From: Elizabethkingia occulta | GTDB lineage: Bacteria; Bacteroidota; Bacteroidia; Flavobacteriales; Weeksellaceae | DNA: 58,406 nucleotides | Direction of reading: 5' to 3' | NCBI RefSeq assembly: GCF_002023715.1 | Contig: NZ_MAHX01000019.1 | Span: 1-58,406 of the forward strand | Part shown: piece after piece, positions 7,769-16,615 of the stretch | Numbering within the stretch: the stretch's first letter is position 1 | Layout: each line of letters starts with the position of its first letter | Program-made: the position numbers and the translations under genes | Notes under the pieces: model-generated | What the model was told of the DNA's origin: nothing | Database searches by the model: none | What the model saw: only the letters and a program-made list of their open reading frames with translations

Positions 7769-10700
7769 ATGAATAAGTTCATTAAAAATATAATAGCATT
7801 CTCTATCAAGAACAAGGCTTTCACTTTTATCTGGGTAGGGATTTTGGCTATCGCCGGTATTGTAAGTTTCAGGAATATGCCAATTGAAGCTTTTCCTGAT
7901 GTTACCAATACCCAGATAACGATCATTACACAATGGAATGGCAGAAGTGCCGAAGAAGTGGAGCGTTTTGTAACAACACCTATAGAGCTTGCAATGAGTC
8001 CGGTGCAGAAGAAAACCAGTGTACGAAGTACCACCATGTTTGGATTGTCCATTGTCAAAATTATTTTCGATGACGGTGTAGATGATACCTTCGCCAGAAA
8101 TCAGGTCAACAACCAGTTAAGAACATTAAGTTTTCCGGATGATGTCGCACCCGAAGTACAACCACCTTACGGGCCGACAGGAGAAATATTCCGTTATACA
8201 TTGGAAAGTTCGAAAAGAGATTCCCGGGAATTACTTACCTTACAGACCTGGGTTGTAGACCGTGCATTGCGTGGCGTTCCGGGGGTAGCGGATATCAATG
8301 TATTTGGGGGACAGGATAAAGTTTACGAACTGAGTATTGATCCGGTAAAACTGGAAAAATACAGTCTTACTCCTTTACAGGTTTATGATGCTGTAACCAA
8401 GAGTAATCTGAACGTAGGAGGAGATGTTATAGAAAAAAGCGGCCAATCTTACGTAGTACGAGGAATAGGCCTTGTAAAAACAATAGAAGATATAGGCAAT
8501 ATTACGATTGAAACTAATAACGGAAACCCTGTATTGGTAAAGAATATTGCTGAAGTAAAAGAGAGCTCTATGCCACGTGTAGGACAGGCCGGACTAAACA
8601 AAAAAGACGATGTGGTAGCTGGTACTGTGGTTATGAGAAAAGGAGAAAATCCACGTGAAGTTCTTGTAGCATTGAAAGCGAAAATTGCTGAACTGAATAA
8701 CAAAACCTTGCCGAAAGATGTAAAGTTAGTCACCTTTTATGATCGTGATAATCTGATGGACTTTACGACCCGTACAGTAATGCACAACCTTATTGAAGGA
8801 ATTATACTGGTTACGGTAATGGTATTGATCTTTATGGCAGATTGGCGTACAACTGTTATCGTATCTATTATTATTCCGTTATCATTGCTGTTCGCATTCC
8901 TATGTCTTAAAATAGCAGGAATGAGTGCAAACCTTCTTTCATTGGGAGCTGTAGACTTTGGTATTATTATCGATGGTGCTGTCGTCATGGTGGAAGGTGT
9001 TTTTGTAATGTTAGATCACAAAGCCAAAAGATATGGAATGGAGCGCTTTAATAAGTTGGCAAAAGGAGGTTGGATCAAGCAAACCGGAACAGGTTTGGGG
9101 AAAGCAATTTTCTTCTCGAAGCTTATTATTATCACCTCGCTAATTCCTATTTTCTCCTTCCAGAAGGTAGAAGGCAAAATGTTCTCTCCATTGGCTTACA
9201 CTCTTGGGTTTGCATTATTGGGAGCACTGTTATTTACATTGACATTGGTTCCGGTACTTATGCATATTTTATTGAATAAGAATGTGCGTGAAAAGCATAA
9301 TCCGTTTGTATCTTTCTGGGACAAGATTGTAGAAAAAGGATTTACATTTGCATTTAGAAATAAAAAAATAAGCCTTATTGCAGCGATTTCCTTAATGGTG
9401 GTAACTATTTTCTCAGGAAAATTCCTAGGAACAGAATTCCTGCCAACCCTTAATGAAGGATCACTATGGGTAACAGCAGAGTTACCGATGAGTACATCAC
9501 TGAAAGAGTCGATGAAAAAGACTAATGAACTGAAAAAAGTTATTGCTTCATTTCCTGAAGTTACAGGAGTTCTTTCCCAGACAGGACGAAGTAATGATGG
9601 TACAGATCCTAATGGTTTTGGTTTCGTACAATTTGCTGTTGCATTACAGCCTCGTGAAGAATGGAAACGTAAGATTACTTACGATGAGCTCATCAATGAG
9701 ATGAATACTAAACTAAAGAAATTCCAGGGAATTACATATAACTATTCGCAGCCTATTTCAGATAATGTTGCAGAAGCAGTAGCAGGTTTCAAAGCCGAAA
9801 ACGGGATTAAGATTTATGGTGATAATCTGGAAACCTTAGATCGTTTGGCCAAAGAAGTTTATAAAGAGATCCGTAAAGTGAATGGTGTAAGAGAACCGGG
9901 AATTATCAAAAATATAGGGCAGCCAGAAGTAAGCGTTGTATTGGACAGACATAAGATGGCAGAATATGGTGTAATGCCGGCTGACGCACAATCTGTTTTA
10001 GAAATGGCTTTTGGAGGTAAAACAGCTTCACAAATTTATGAAGGAGAGCGTAAATTTGACATCAGACTTCGTTACGCTTCGGAATACCGTAAGTCGGAAG
10101 AAGATATTGCCAAACTGATGGTACCTTGTCAGGATGGGACGCTTATTCCTATGAAGGCTATTAGTGATATTATTAAAGATAACGGAGCTGCCTTTATTTA
10201 CAGGGATAATATCAAACGTTATATTGGAATCAAATTTTCGATTAGAGATCGTGATTTAGGAAGCACAATAGCTGATGCACAGAAAAAAGTAGCTTCTATA
10301 AAACTTCCGGATGGCTATTCTATCGGCTGGACCGGACAATTCGAAAACCAACAACGTGCATCTAAACGTTTAGGACAAGTTGTGCCGATTAGTATTGTGA
10401 TGATTTTCTTCCTTTTATTTATCCTTTTTGGAAATATGAAGGATTCATTACTTGTACTGGCTAACGTACCATTTGCCCTTATAGGAGGTATCATCGCACT
10501 TCATGTAACAGGTATGAATTTCGGTATTTCTGCAGGGGTAGGAATGATAGCACTTTTTGGAATTTGTATTCAGAATGGTGTAATTCTTATTTCCGAATTC
10601 CATAGTAATGTGAAGAAAGGTTTCCATATAGATAAGGCTATTCTGGAAGGGGTGAAGGTAAGAACCCGTCCTGTAGTTATGACAGCTCTAATGGCTTCTA

Positions 10701-10867
10701 TAGGACTAATGCCGGCAGCAATGTCTACAGGTATTGGTTCTGAATCTCAGAAGCCACTGGCGATTGTAATTATCGGAGGTTTGGTTTCTGCAACTGTACT
10801 TACATTGCTTATTTTCCCAATTATTTTTTGGATCTTTAACAGAACCAAAAAAAGAGAAATTAATTAA
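7769..10867 (+). CDS. Heavy-metal efflux RND pump, divalent-cation (CzcA) class
   Basis: Proton-driven inner-membrane pump of a CzcCBA/CusCBA-type system that exports metal ions to the outside. The 1032 aa contain two repeats of six transmembrane segments and two large periplasmic loops, as in all RND pumps. TM4 carries DFGIIIDGAVVMVE with D396, D402 and E409; this DFG-x3-DGA-x5-E pattern and its 6/7 spacing are those of the HME1/2 groups (Zn, Co, Cd, Ni), whereas Cu/Ag pumps have a different TM4 motif. Divalent export is therefore likely; the exact ion is unknown. It is the last gene of the operon and ends at a strong terminator. Confidence 0.92.
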   Translation: MNKFIKNIIAFSIKNKAFTFIWVGILAIAGIVSFRNMPIEAFPDVTNTQITIITQWNGRSAEEVERFVTTPIELAMSPVQKKTSVRSTTMFGLSIVKIIFDDGVDDTFARNQVNNQLRTLSFPDDVAPEVQPPYGPTGEIFRYTLESSKRDSRELLTLQTWVVDRALRGVPGVADINVFGGQDKVYELSIDPVKLEKYSLTPLQVYDAVTKSNLNVGGDVIEKSGQSYVVRGIGLVKTIEDIGNITIETNNGNPVLVKNIAEVKESSMPRVGQAGLNKKDDVVAGTVVMRKGENPREVLVALKAKIAELNNKTLPKDVKLVTFYDRDNLMDFTTRTVMHNLIEGIILVTVMVLIFMADWRTTVIVSIIIPLSLLFAFLCLKIAGMSANLLSLGAVDFGIIIDGAVVMVEGVFVMLDHKAKRYGMERFNKLAKGGWIKQTGTGLGKAIFFSKLIIITSLIPIFSFQKVEGKMFSPLAYTLGFALLGALLFTLTLVPVLMHILLNKNVREKHNPFVSFWDKIVEKGFTFAFRNKKISLIAAISLMVVTIFSGKFLGTEFLPTLNEGSLWVTAELPMSTSLKESMKKTNELKKVIASFPEVTGVLSQTGRSNDGTDPNGFGFVQFAVALQPREEWKRKITYDELINEMNTKLKKFQGITYNYSQPISDNVAEAVAGFKAENGIKIYGDNLETLDRLAKEVYKEIRKVNGVREPGIIKNIGQPEVSVVLDRHKMAEYGVMPADAQSVLEMAFGGKTASQIYEGERKFDIRLRYASEYRKSEEDIAKLMVPCQDGTLIPMKAISDIIKDNGAAFIYRDNIKRYIGIKFSIRDRDLGSTIADAQKKVASIKLPDGYSIGWTGQFENQQRASKRLGQVVPISIVMIFFLLFILFGNMKDSLLVLANVPFALIGGIIALHVTGMNFGISAGVGMIALFGICIQNGVILISEFHSNVKKGFHIDKAILEGVKVRTRPVVMTALMASIGLMPAAMSTGIGSESQKPLAIVIIGGLVSATVLTLLIFPIIFWIFNRTKKREIN

Positions 10868-10888
10868 ACTCGTTTAATATTAAATATA

Positions 10889-10920
10889 AGCCCTGTCAGA
10901 AACTACTGACAGGGCTTTTT
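10889..10920 (+). terminator. Terminator of the metal-efflux operon
   Basis: AGCCCTGTCAG, 6-nt loop, CTGACAGGGCT, then TTTTT. It lies 22 nt after the pump stop codon and may also serve the convergent GNAT-nitrilase gene. Confidence 0.9.
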
Positions 10921-10962
10921 ATATAATATGACTTTTTACCAGCGTGATAAATACACTTTAAA

Positions 10963-12480
10963 CTATAAATTTTCTTTCTCTTTTATAGTAACATCATAAA
11001 GATCTAATCTTCTGTCTTTTAGTATTTGTACAGCGCCATTATGGTGAAGCTCTTTTAACAGATTAAGATCTACATCAACGATTAATGTCATTTCGGTATT
11101 CGGAGTGGCTTCTCCTTTTACAGCATTGGAAGGAAAGGCAAAATCTGAAGGCGTAAATACTGCAGCCTGTCCGAATTGTATATCCATATTACTTACACCA
11201 GGAAGGTTTCCTACACAACCTGCAATGGCAACATAGCATTCATTTTCTATTGCTCTGGCAGCAGCACAGGCTCTTACACGTGTGTAAGCATTTTGAGTAT
11301 CGGTAAGATAAGGAACGAATAATATCTTCATACCCTGATCTGCAAGGATTCTGGAGAGTTCCGGAAATTCTACATCATAGCATACCATTATTCCAATTTT
11401 ACCACAATCGGTATCGAAGGCTTTTACTTCATTCCCGCCCAGCATACCGTAGTATTTTCGTTCATTAGGAGTAATGTGTATTTTTCGGTATTCGTCGCGC
11501 TTTCCGTCACGATGGAGAAGATAACTAGTGTTATAGAGATTACCATTTTCAAGTATTGGCATACTGCCTGATATGATATTGACGTTATAGCTTACGGCAA
11601 GTTCCGCAATTTTATCTACAATCTCTGCCGTCAGCTTTGAAAGTTCTTCCATGGATTCCCTTTCATTCAGGTGATTATATGCCGCCAGAAGGGGAGTGTT
11701 GAACAACTCCGGGAAAACGCAAAAGTCGGATTCATAATTGCTGATTACATCCACAAAGAATTCTACCTGCTGATAAAATGCCTCAATATCTCTGAATTGT
11801 CGCATTTGCCATTGCACGAGACCAATACGGATGACGCTATCCAGCATTGTATTTTGCTTCTGCGTGTAATAGATATTATTCCATTGTAGCAAAACAGCAT
11901 ATTCTTCGGATTCAGTATCACCTTTCAGATAACCTTTCAGTATTTTAATAGGAGAGAAGTTATTGGAAAGCTGGAAAGACAAAACCGGATCATAAATTTC
12001 CTTTTTACGGACTTTATTAATGTACTGACGTGGTGTTAGCTCCTTACTGTGCGTGTGATAATTTGGAATCCTGCCGCCAATAATAATTGATTTCAGGTTT
12101 TTAATCTCACACAATTCTTTTCTGGCGTCATACAATCTGCGTCCTAATCGCAGAGATCGAAACTCAGGATGGACAAATACCTCTATACCATAAAGAACAT
12201 TACCATTGTTGCTATGGGTATTGAAGGTTCCGTTTCCTGTAATCTCATCGTAAGTATGCTGATCTCCGAATAATTCGTATTGCACCATTATAGATAATGC
12301 AGCAGCAGCTAATTTGCCATCTACGGTAATACACAATTGCCCCTCAGGGAATATAGAAGTTAATTTTTGGATATTTCTTTTCGCCCAGGTATTATCCTCT
12401 ATATCGGGATAAGCCTCTTGCATGGACTCTACAAGTTCATCATAATCATCTAAGCTTAATTTTCGGATATCTACTTGCAT
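10963..12480 (-). CDS. Fusion of GNAT acetyltransferase and carbon-nitrogen hydrolase (nitrilase superfamily)
   Basis: A two-domain cytosolic enzyme. Residues about 1-200 are a GNAT N-acetyltransferase fold with the acetyl-CoA loop around FRSLRLGRRLYD (108-118). Residues about 216-490 are a nitrilase-family amidohydrolase with the full Glu-Lys-Cys triad: E258 in VFPELF, K333 in YRKIHI and C367 in MVCYDVEFPE. This architecture is a known family (GNAT plus omega-amidase-like domain), but substrates are not established; a plausible role is acyl transfer and removal on amines or amides in polyamine or amino-acid metabolism. It is the last gene of a three-gene reverse-strand cluster, 48 nt after the DUF4180 gene. 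Confidence 0.88.
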   Translation of the reverse strand: MQVDIRKLSLDDYDELVESMQEAYPDIEDNTWAKRNIQKLTSIFPEGQLCITVDGKLAAAALSIMVQYELFGDQHTYDEITGNGTFNTHSNNGNVLYGIEVFVHPEFRSLRLGRRLYDARKELCEIKNLKSIIIGGRIPNYHTHSKELTPRQYINKVRKKEIYDPVLSFQLSNNFSPIKILKGYLKGDTESEEYAVLLQWNNIYYTQKQNTMLDSVIRIGLVQWQMRQFRDIEAFYQQVEFFVDVISNYESDFCVFPELFNTPLLAAYNHLNERESMEELSKLTAEIVDKIAELAVSYNVNIISGSMPILENGNLYNTSYLLHRDGKRDEYRKIHITPNERKYYGMLGGNEVKAFDTDCGKIGIMVCYDVEFPELSRILADQGMKILFVPYLTDTQNAYTRVRACAAARAIENECYVAIAGCVGNLPGVSNMDIQFGQAAVFTPSDFAFPSNAVKGEATPNTEMTLIVDVDLNLLKELHHNGAVQILKDRRLDLYDVTIKEKENL

Positions 12481-12528
12481 AATGCTGTATTTTGTTTGAA
12501 TATAACCATCCGAAAATCTTTGTATGTT

Positions 12529-12876
12529 TTATACTAAAGCTTCGGACAGTGTCTTAACGAAGTTAACTAATTTACCTTTATTACACTCATAAATAAAATC
12601 TTTCAGGCTCTTGCTTTCATAGCTGAAACTGCCAATAATAGCAAGTCTCATTTTATAATTGGAAAACTTCTGAAGAATATCTCCTGCCATTTTGTTTTTT
12701 AAATCAAAAAAATCGGGTGTAATATTCTGTTCACTGATAATAATTTTATCGAAGCCCTGATAATAAAGATCTGCCAACAAATCCAATCCATCCTGCATTT
12801 GCTGAATTAGCACTTTGTCGGAGTTCAGTTCTGCAACTTTTATTCCATTAACGGTATGTTCCTGTAGAGTATACAT
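12529..12876 (-). CDS. DUF4180 domain protein
   Basis: The whole 115-aa protein matches the pattern of DUF4180, a small alpha/beta family of unknown function whose fold resembles STAS domains: an N-terminal beta hairpin (HTVNGIKVAEL), a DGLDLLADLYYQGFDKIIISEQNI segment and an ending that contains GSFSYESKSLKDFIYE. It is cytosolic, with no signal peptide or membrane helix. The start is 6 nt after the stop of the upstream lipoprotein gene, so the two are probably co-transcribed; a shared function with the lipoprotein or the GNAT-nitrilase is not evident. Confidence 0.75.
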   Translation of the reverse strand: MYTLQEHTVNGIKVAELNSDKVLIQQMQDGLDLLADLYYQGFDKIIISEQNITPDFFDLKNKMAGDILQKFSNYKMRLAIIGSFSYESKSLKDFIYECNKGKLVNFVKTLSEALV

Positions 12877-12882
12877 TTTGAT

Positions 12883-13725
12883 TTATTTATTAACTGGTTC
12901 AGCATAAACTTTATAATCAACATTTGATGAAAATGTTGTGTACTCCATCAATGCGACATTAGAAGTAGGGGTTATCCATATTGCTAATGGTTTTTCTCCA
13001 TTTAGCTTTGCTGAAAAATGATCACCGAATCTTTTATCTAAAGAACCATCTGCTTCAATAGTATATATAGGTTTTGAATATAGTTTGGTAATATAATTCT
13101 TTAAAATGTTTTTATTTTGCTTTGTATAAAGCGGATTATCCGAACTATTCGGAATATCCCAGCGATTATAAAGTATGATGGACGGAGTATTATCCGTTTT
13201 TTGTTTACGGATAGAAAATGAGTGGGGTTTGGTTATATTGGAATATCCTGTATTTATTGCTTCCGGATTAAAGTCTTTCCAGTTTGTATTCAGGAAGTTT
13301 TTGCTATTCTTTATAGCTACCTTTACAGAATCTTTTAAAACAATTTTATTGCCTTTATAGCCATACAAATATGTAGTACTGGTTTCAGGAAGGTAATAAT
13401 AATTGGACCATGTTAGTATCATTTTCAAAGAGTTCTCCTTGGCATTCAGAACAACAACTCCTTTATTTTCACCTTTTGTTTTTACAACTATTGAATCATA
13501 AGACATTCTCAGGTCATATATAGACACATTCTGATCTTTTACGGTTGGTTCAAGATAGAAGTTAACAACGTCAAAAATATTAGCTTCTGATTCCTTTGTC
13601 TTTAGACTAAGTTTAGCAAAGGGAGGTTTTGATTCTTCTTTGTTTTCAGATATTCCTTCTGTTGTTCTGTCAGAACAAGCGATAATAGAAATAAGAAAGG
13701 AAATAGATAATATATTTTTCTTCAT
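12883..13725 (-). CDS. Hypothetical lipoprotein (280 aa)
   Basis: Not recognised as a named family. It begins with a lipoprotein signal, MKKNILSISFLISIIACSD, with C17 as the lipidation site, followed by a Ser/Glu-rich linker; the remainder is beta-rich with many Tyr and Asn and is probably a periplasmic or surface beta-sandwich. Acidic residues soon after the cysteine could favour surface export in Bacteroidota, but this is weak. The ATG at 13725 is preferred over one 12 nt earlier because the promoter -7 box ends 24 nt before it. It heads the operon with the DUF4180 and GNAT-nitrilase genes. Confidence 0.65.
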   Translation of the reverse strand: MKKNILSISFLISIIACSDRTTEGISENKEESKPPFAKLSLKTKESEANIFDVVNFYLEPTVKDQNVSIYDLRMSYDSIVVKTKGENKGVVVLNAKENSLKMILTWSNYYYLPETSTTYLYGYKGNKIVLKDSVKVAIKNSKNFLNTNWKDFNPEAINTGYSNITKPHSFSIRKQKTDNTPSIILYNRWDIPNSSDNPLYTKQNKNILKNYITKLYSKPIYTIEADGSLDKRFGDHFSAKLNGEKPLAIWITPTSNVALMEYTTFSSNVDYKVYAEPVNK

Positions 13726-13748
13726 TTTATAATACATAGGGTTTGTTA

Positions 13749-13777
13749 CAAATATACTGCATTCATCGTGGTAACAA
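13749..13777 (-). promoter_or_regulatory. Promoter of the lipoprotein/DUF4180/GNAT-nitrilase operon
   Basis: On the minus strand, TTG (13777-13775), 18 nt, then TATATTTG (13756-13749), a full consensus match. Confidence 0.6.
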
Positions 13778-13860
13778 GCAATTTTTTAATTTAATTCCCT
13801 AACTGTAGACTTTTTAATAAAATTATCTAATCGTATTTGTAAAAATTGGATGTAATGTCA

Positions 13861-13895
13861 TATAAATAAATAAGGCTGCCTAAACAGGCAACCTT
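13861..13895 (-). terminator. Terminator of the MATE gene
   Basis: On the minus strand AAGGTTGCCT, 4-nt loop, AGGCAGCCTT (one G-T pair), followed by ATTTATTTATA. It lies 27 nt after the MATE stop codon; the T tract is interrupted. Confidence 0.65.
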
Positions 13896-13922
13896 ATGAA
13901 AATCTATATATTGTAGCAATAT

Positions 13923-15284
13923 TTATTTTGCAGCTAGTATTTTTCTGTTCGTTAATCTAAGGAATCTGGCAACCAGGAATAGGGCAGATATAGTAAGTCC
14001 TAAGCCTAGTGCAATCCACATTCCGAATGCTCCCATTTTAAGGGTATAACACAAGAAATATCCTAACGGAATTGTAATGATCCAATATGCAACAAAAGTA
14101 ATAGCACTTGGAACTTTTACATCCTGAATACCTCTAAGACAGCCTAAACATGTTACCTGGATACCATCCGAAAGCTGGAAAAGAGCAGCAATAATAAGAA
14201 GCTTGGAAGCCAATGTCATTACATTGATATCATCGTTCTGTACGAAGAAATGCGGAAGTATATTTCTGCCCAGGATAAAGGCTAGTCCGCAAACAATCAT
14301 AAACAAGAATGAAATTTTTATATTATTGATTCCTACATTTCGAAGGCCTACAAAGTCTCTTTCTCCCAATTTTCTTCCTACCATTACTGTAGAGGCAACA
14401 CTAAATCCAACACACAGGTTGAAGGTAAAAGATGCCATTGATAATGCAATCTGATGAGCAGCAATATCAGTTGAACTAACTAGCCCACAAACAAAAGCCG
14501 CACCTGCAAAAGCACTTACTTCAAAGAATAACTGTAAAGCTGTCGGGAAACCTATTTTCAGCATTGTGCTGAATACACTTTTAGAAAATCCTGCAATTTT
14601 AAGATGGAAAGCTTTGATGTACTGAGAAGTTCTTGGATCTCTGTATAATACAATGTATAAGAATACCACCATGAATATTCTGGCAATAAGTGTTGCCAGA
14701 GCTGACCCTCTTACTCCCATTGCAGGTAAGCCAAGTTTCCCCTCAATCAGGATATAATTCAGAACAATATTCAGGATATTGGCAATAATTGTTGCCTTGG
14801 TTACTCCTAAAGTAAAAGATAAACCTTCTGAAACTTCTCTGAATGTCTGGAATACCATGAATGGAATCATACTAAACGCCATAATCGTTAAGAAATGTAT
14901 GGTATCCGGAATAATTTCTGCTGGCTGGTCCATATGATAGAGCAATGGCATACCAAACAGAATAACAAGCATCATAAGAAGTCCTACAGCCAGGTTAATG
15001 ATAAAACCATGACGAAATACACTATTGATTTTATCGTGGTCTAGTCTGGAGTGTGCTTCGGATACCAATGGAGGTATTGCATAAGAGAATCCCATCGCAA
15101 ATACGAAGAACGAAAAAAAGGTGGCATTACCCAAAGATACAGAGGCTAACGCCTGTGCACCAAGGAGTTTACCTACAATCATATTGTCGAACAAGTTCAC
15201 CGAAACTTGTCCGAGCTGTGTGATCATAACAGGTAACGCGAGCTTCAGAGAATCCCGCGTATATTTTTGATTTAAAAATTTCAT
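13923..15284 (-). CDS. MATE-family multidrug/metabolite exporter
   Basis: Inner-membrane antiporter of the MATE family (NorM/DinF-like) exporting cationic compounds with Na+ or H+. The 453 aa give the usual 12 transmembrane helices in two homologous halves; the N-terminal TM1 (LKLALPVMITQLGQVSVNLFDNMIVGKL, read in two parts) has the P-x4-Q-x8-D layout typical of the family. The gene starts 3 nt after the stop of an NtrC-like regulator, so they form one transcript and the regulator may control, or respond together with, export. The substrate cannot be inferred. Confidence 0.9.
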   Translation of the reverse strand: MKFLNQKYTRDSLKLALPVMITQLGQVSVNLFDNMIVGKLLGAQALASVSLGNATFFSFFVFAMGFSYAIPPLVSEAHSRLDHDKINSVFRHGFIINLAVGLLMMLVILFGMPLLYHMDQPAEIIPDTIHFLTIMAFSMIPFMVFQTFREVSEGLSFTLGVTKATIIANILNIVLNYILIEGKLGLPAMGVRGSALATLIARIFMVVFLYIVLYRDPRTSQYIKAFHLKIAGFSKSVFSTMLKIGFPTALQLFFEVSAFAGAAFVCGLVSSTDIAAHQIALSMASFTFNLCVGFSVASTVMVGRKLGERDFVGLRNVGINNIKISFLFMIVCGLAFILGRNILPHFFVQNDDINVMTLASKLLIIAALFQLSDGIQVTCLGCLRGIQDVKVPSAITFVAYWIITIPLGYFLCYTLKMGAFGMWIALGLGLTISALFLVARFLRLTNRKILAAK

Positions 15285-15287
15285 AAA

Positions 15288-16472
15288 TTATTTTTTTACA
15301 AATTTGGAGACGTCGTCTGCCGTAACGGGGCTTTGGCCTAAGATTATTAATCTTTCAACAACGTTCCTTAACTCACGGATATTTCCGGTCCAGCTAAAGT
15401 TTTGTAATGCTTTAATAGACTCATCACTGAAATTCTTTTTAGCAGTGCCTTGTTCGTCTGCAATGATCTTGGAAAAATGTTCCACCAAAAGAGGAATGTC
15501 ATCTTTACGGTCATCAAGCTTAGGAACACGAATTTCAATTACAGAAAGTCTGTGATAAAGATCCTCACGGAATTTTCCTTTTTCTATTTCTTCCTGAAGA
15601 TTCTTATTGGTAGCTGCAATTACACGTACATCTACTTTTATTTCTTTATCACTTCCGACAGGGGAGATTTTACTTTCCTGCAATGCACGAAGAACCTTAG
15701 CTTGTGCAACAAGGCTCATATCACCAATCTCATCAAGGAATATAGTCCCGGTATTAGCCAGTTCGAATTTACCTTGCTTGTCTTTTATAGCTCCGGTAAA
15801 AGATCCTTTTACGTGCCCGAAAAGTTCAGATTCAATAAGTTCAGACGGAATAGCAGCACAGTTAACCTCAATCATAGGACCTTTTGCACGCTCAGAAAGA
15901 TCGTGAACTGCATGTGCTACTAATTCTTTTCCGGCTCCGTTTGGTCCGGTAATCAGTACACGTGCATCGGAAGGTGCTACTTTTTCAATCATTTCCTGAA
16001 TGTGCTTCAAAGCTTCAGAGTCACCAATCATCTGATATTTCTTGGTAATTCTTCTTTTAAGCTGTTTGTTTTCAGTAAGCAAAACATTCTTCTGGTGTTG
16101 AAGTACTTTTCTGTCCAGGGCATTTCTTACACTGGTAATCAGTCTGTTGATGTCAATAGGTTTGGAGATAAAATCATAAGCCCCATCTTTCAAACATTTT
16201 ACAGCAGTATCGATGTCTGCGTGGCCGGATATCATAACAAATGTAGTGTCAGGCTTTATTTCCAAAGCTTTCACTAATAGTTCATTACCCGCCATTTTCG
16301 GCATTTTAATATCCGAAATAACTAAGGCAAAATCGTCCTTCTCGATTAGTTTGAATCCCTCCAAACCATCTTCAGCAACTACGATATCATAACCTTTGCA
16401 TTCATCTTCAAGAATGCTGGATAAAACGCCAGAAATAGCCTTTTCATCCTCAACAATAAGAATTTTTTGCAT
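15288..16472 (-). CDS. NtrC-like response regulator with sigma-54 AAA+ domain and no DNA-binding domain
   Basis: Receiver (1-120, phospho-acceptor D54, conserved K104) joined to a sigma-54 activator AAA+ domain: Walker A GPNGAGKE at 176-183, L1 loop GSFTGA at 223-228 (a Ser variant of GAFTGA), and Walker B TIFLDEIGD at 243-251. It ends at residue 394, right after the AAA+ C-subdomain (NIRELRNVVERL), so the usual Fis-type helix-turn-helix is absent. Such regulators can activate sigma-54 holoenzyme from solution or through a partner. No kinase gene is adjacent. It forms an operon with the MATE gene. The stop is clean and the family alignment ends naturally, so a truncation by frameshift is not indicated. 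Confidence 0.88.
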   Translation of the reverse strand: MQKILIVEDEKAISGVLSSILEDECKGYDIVVAEDGLEGFKLIEKDDFALVISDIKMPKMAGNELLVKALEIKPDTTFVMISGHADIDTAVKCLKDGAYDFISKPIDINRLITSVRNALDRKVLQHQKNVLLTENKQLKRRITKKYQMIGDSEALKHIQEMIEKVAPSDARVLITGPNGAGKELVAHAVHDLSERAKGPMIEVNCAAIPSELIESELFGHVKGSFTGAIKDKQGKFELANTGTIFLDEIGDMSLVAQAKVLRALQESKISPVGSDKEIKVDVRVIAATNKNLQEEIEKGKFREDLYHRLSVIEIRVPKLDDRKDDIPLLVEHFSKIIADEQGTAKKNFSDESIKALQNFSWTGNIRELRNVVERLIILGQSPVTADDVSKFVKK

Positions 16473-16554
16473 AGTAGCAAAGATACGGAATGCTTTTGAG
16501 TTGGGAAAGTAGGGCTATTAAATAATTTTGTATCTGATTATTACATTTTACCCT

Positions 16555-16566
16555 CCTAATTTTAGG
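16555..16566. promoter_or_regulatory. Palindrome CCTAA-TT-TTAGG upstream of the TPR kinase operon
   Basis: A perfect 12-bp inverted repeat, centred about 55 bp before the start codon. With its left flank it reads CCTCCTAA; the same 8-mer occurs in inverse orientation in the site at 19254-19268. It is a candidate binding site for the NarL-type regulator of this operon. Confidence 0.55.
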
Positions 16567-16615
16567 TATTTTTAGTCTCATATGTTTTTGAGAAATTTGA
16601 ATAACGACAATTTTT

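Noticed and set aside
3958-10867. Naming the metal-efflux genes cusC, cusB and cusA
   Set aside because: The TM4 motif of the pump is of the divalent-cation type, so Cu/Ag names would mislead.
15450-15923. Open frame on the plus strand inside the NtrC-like gene
   Set aside because: The opposite strand has intact Walker and GSFTGA motifs; this frame has no family features.
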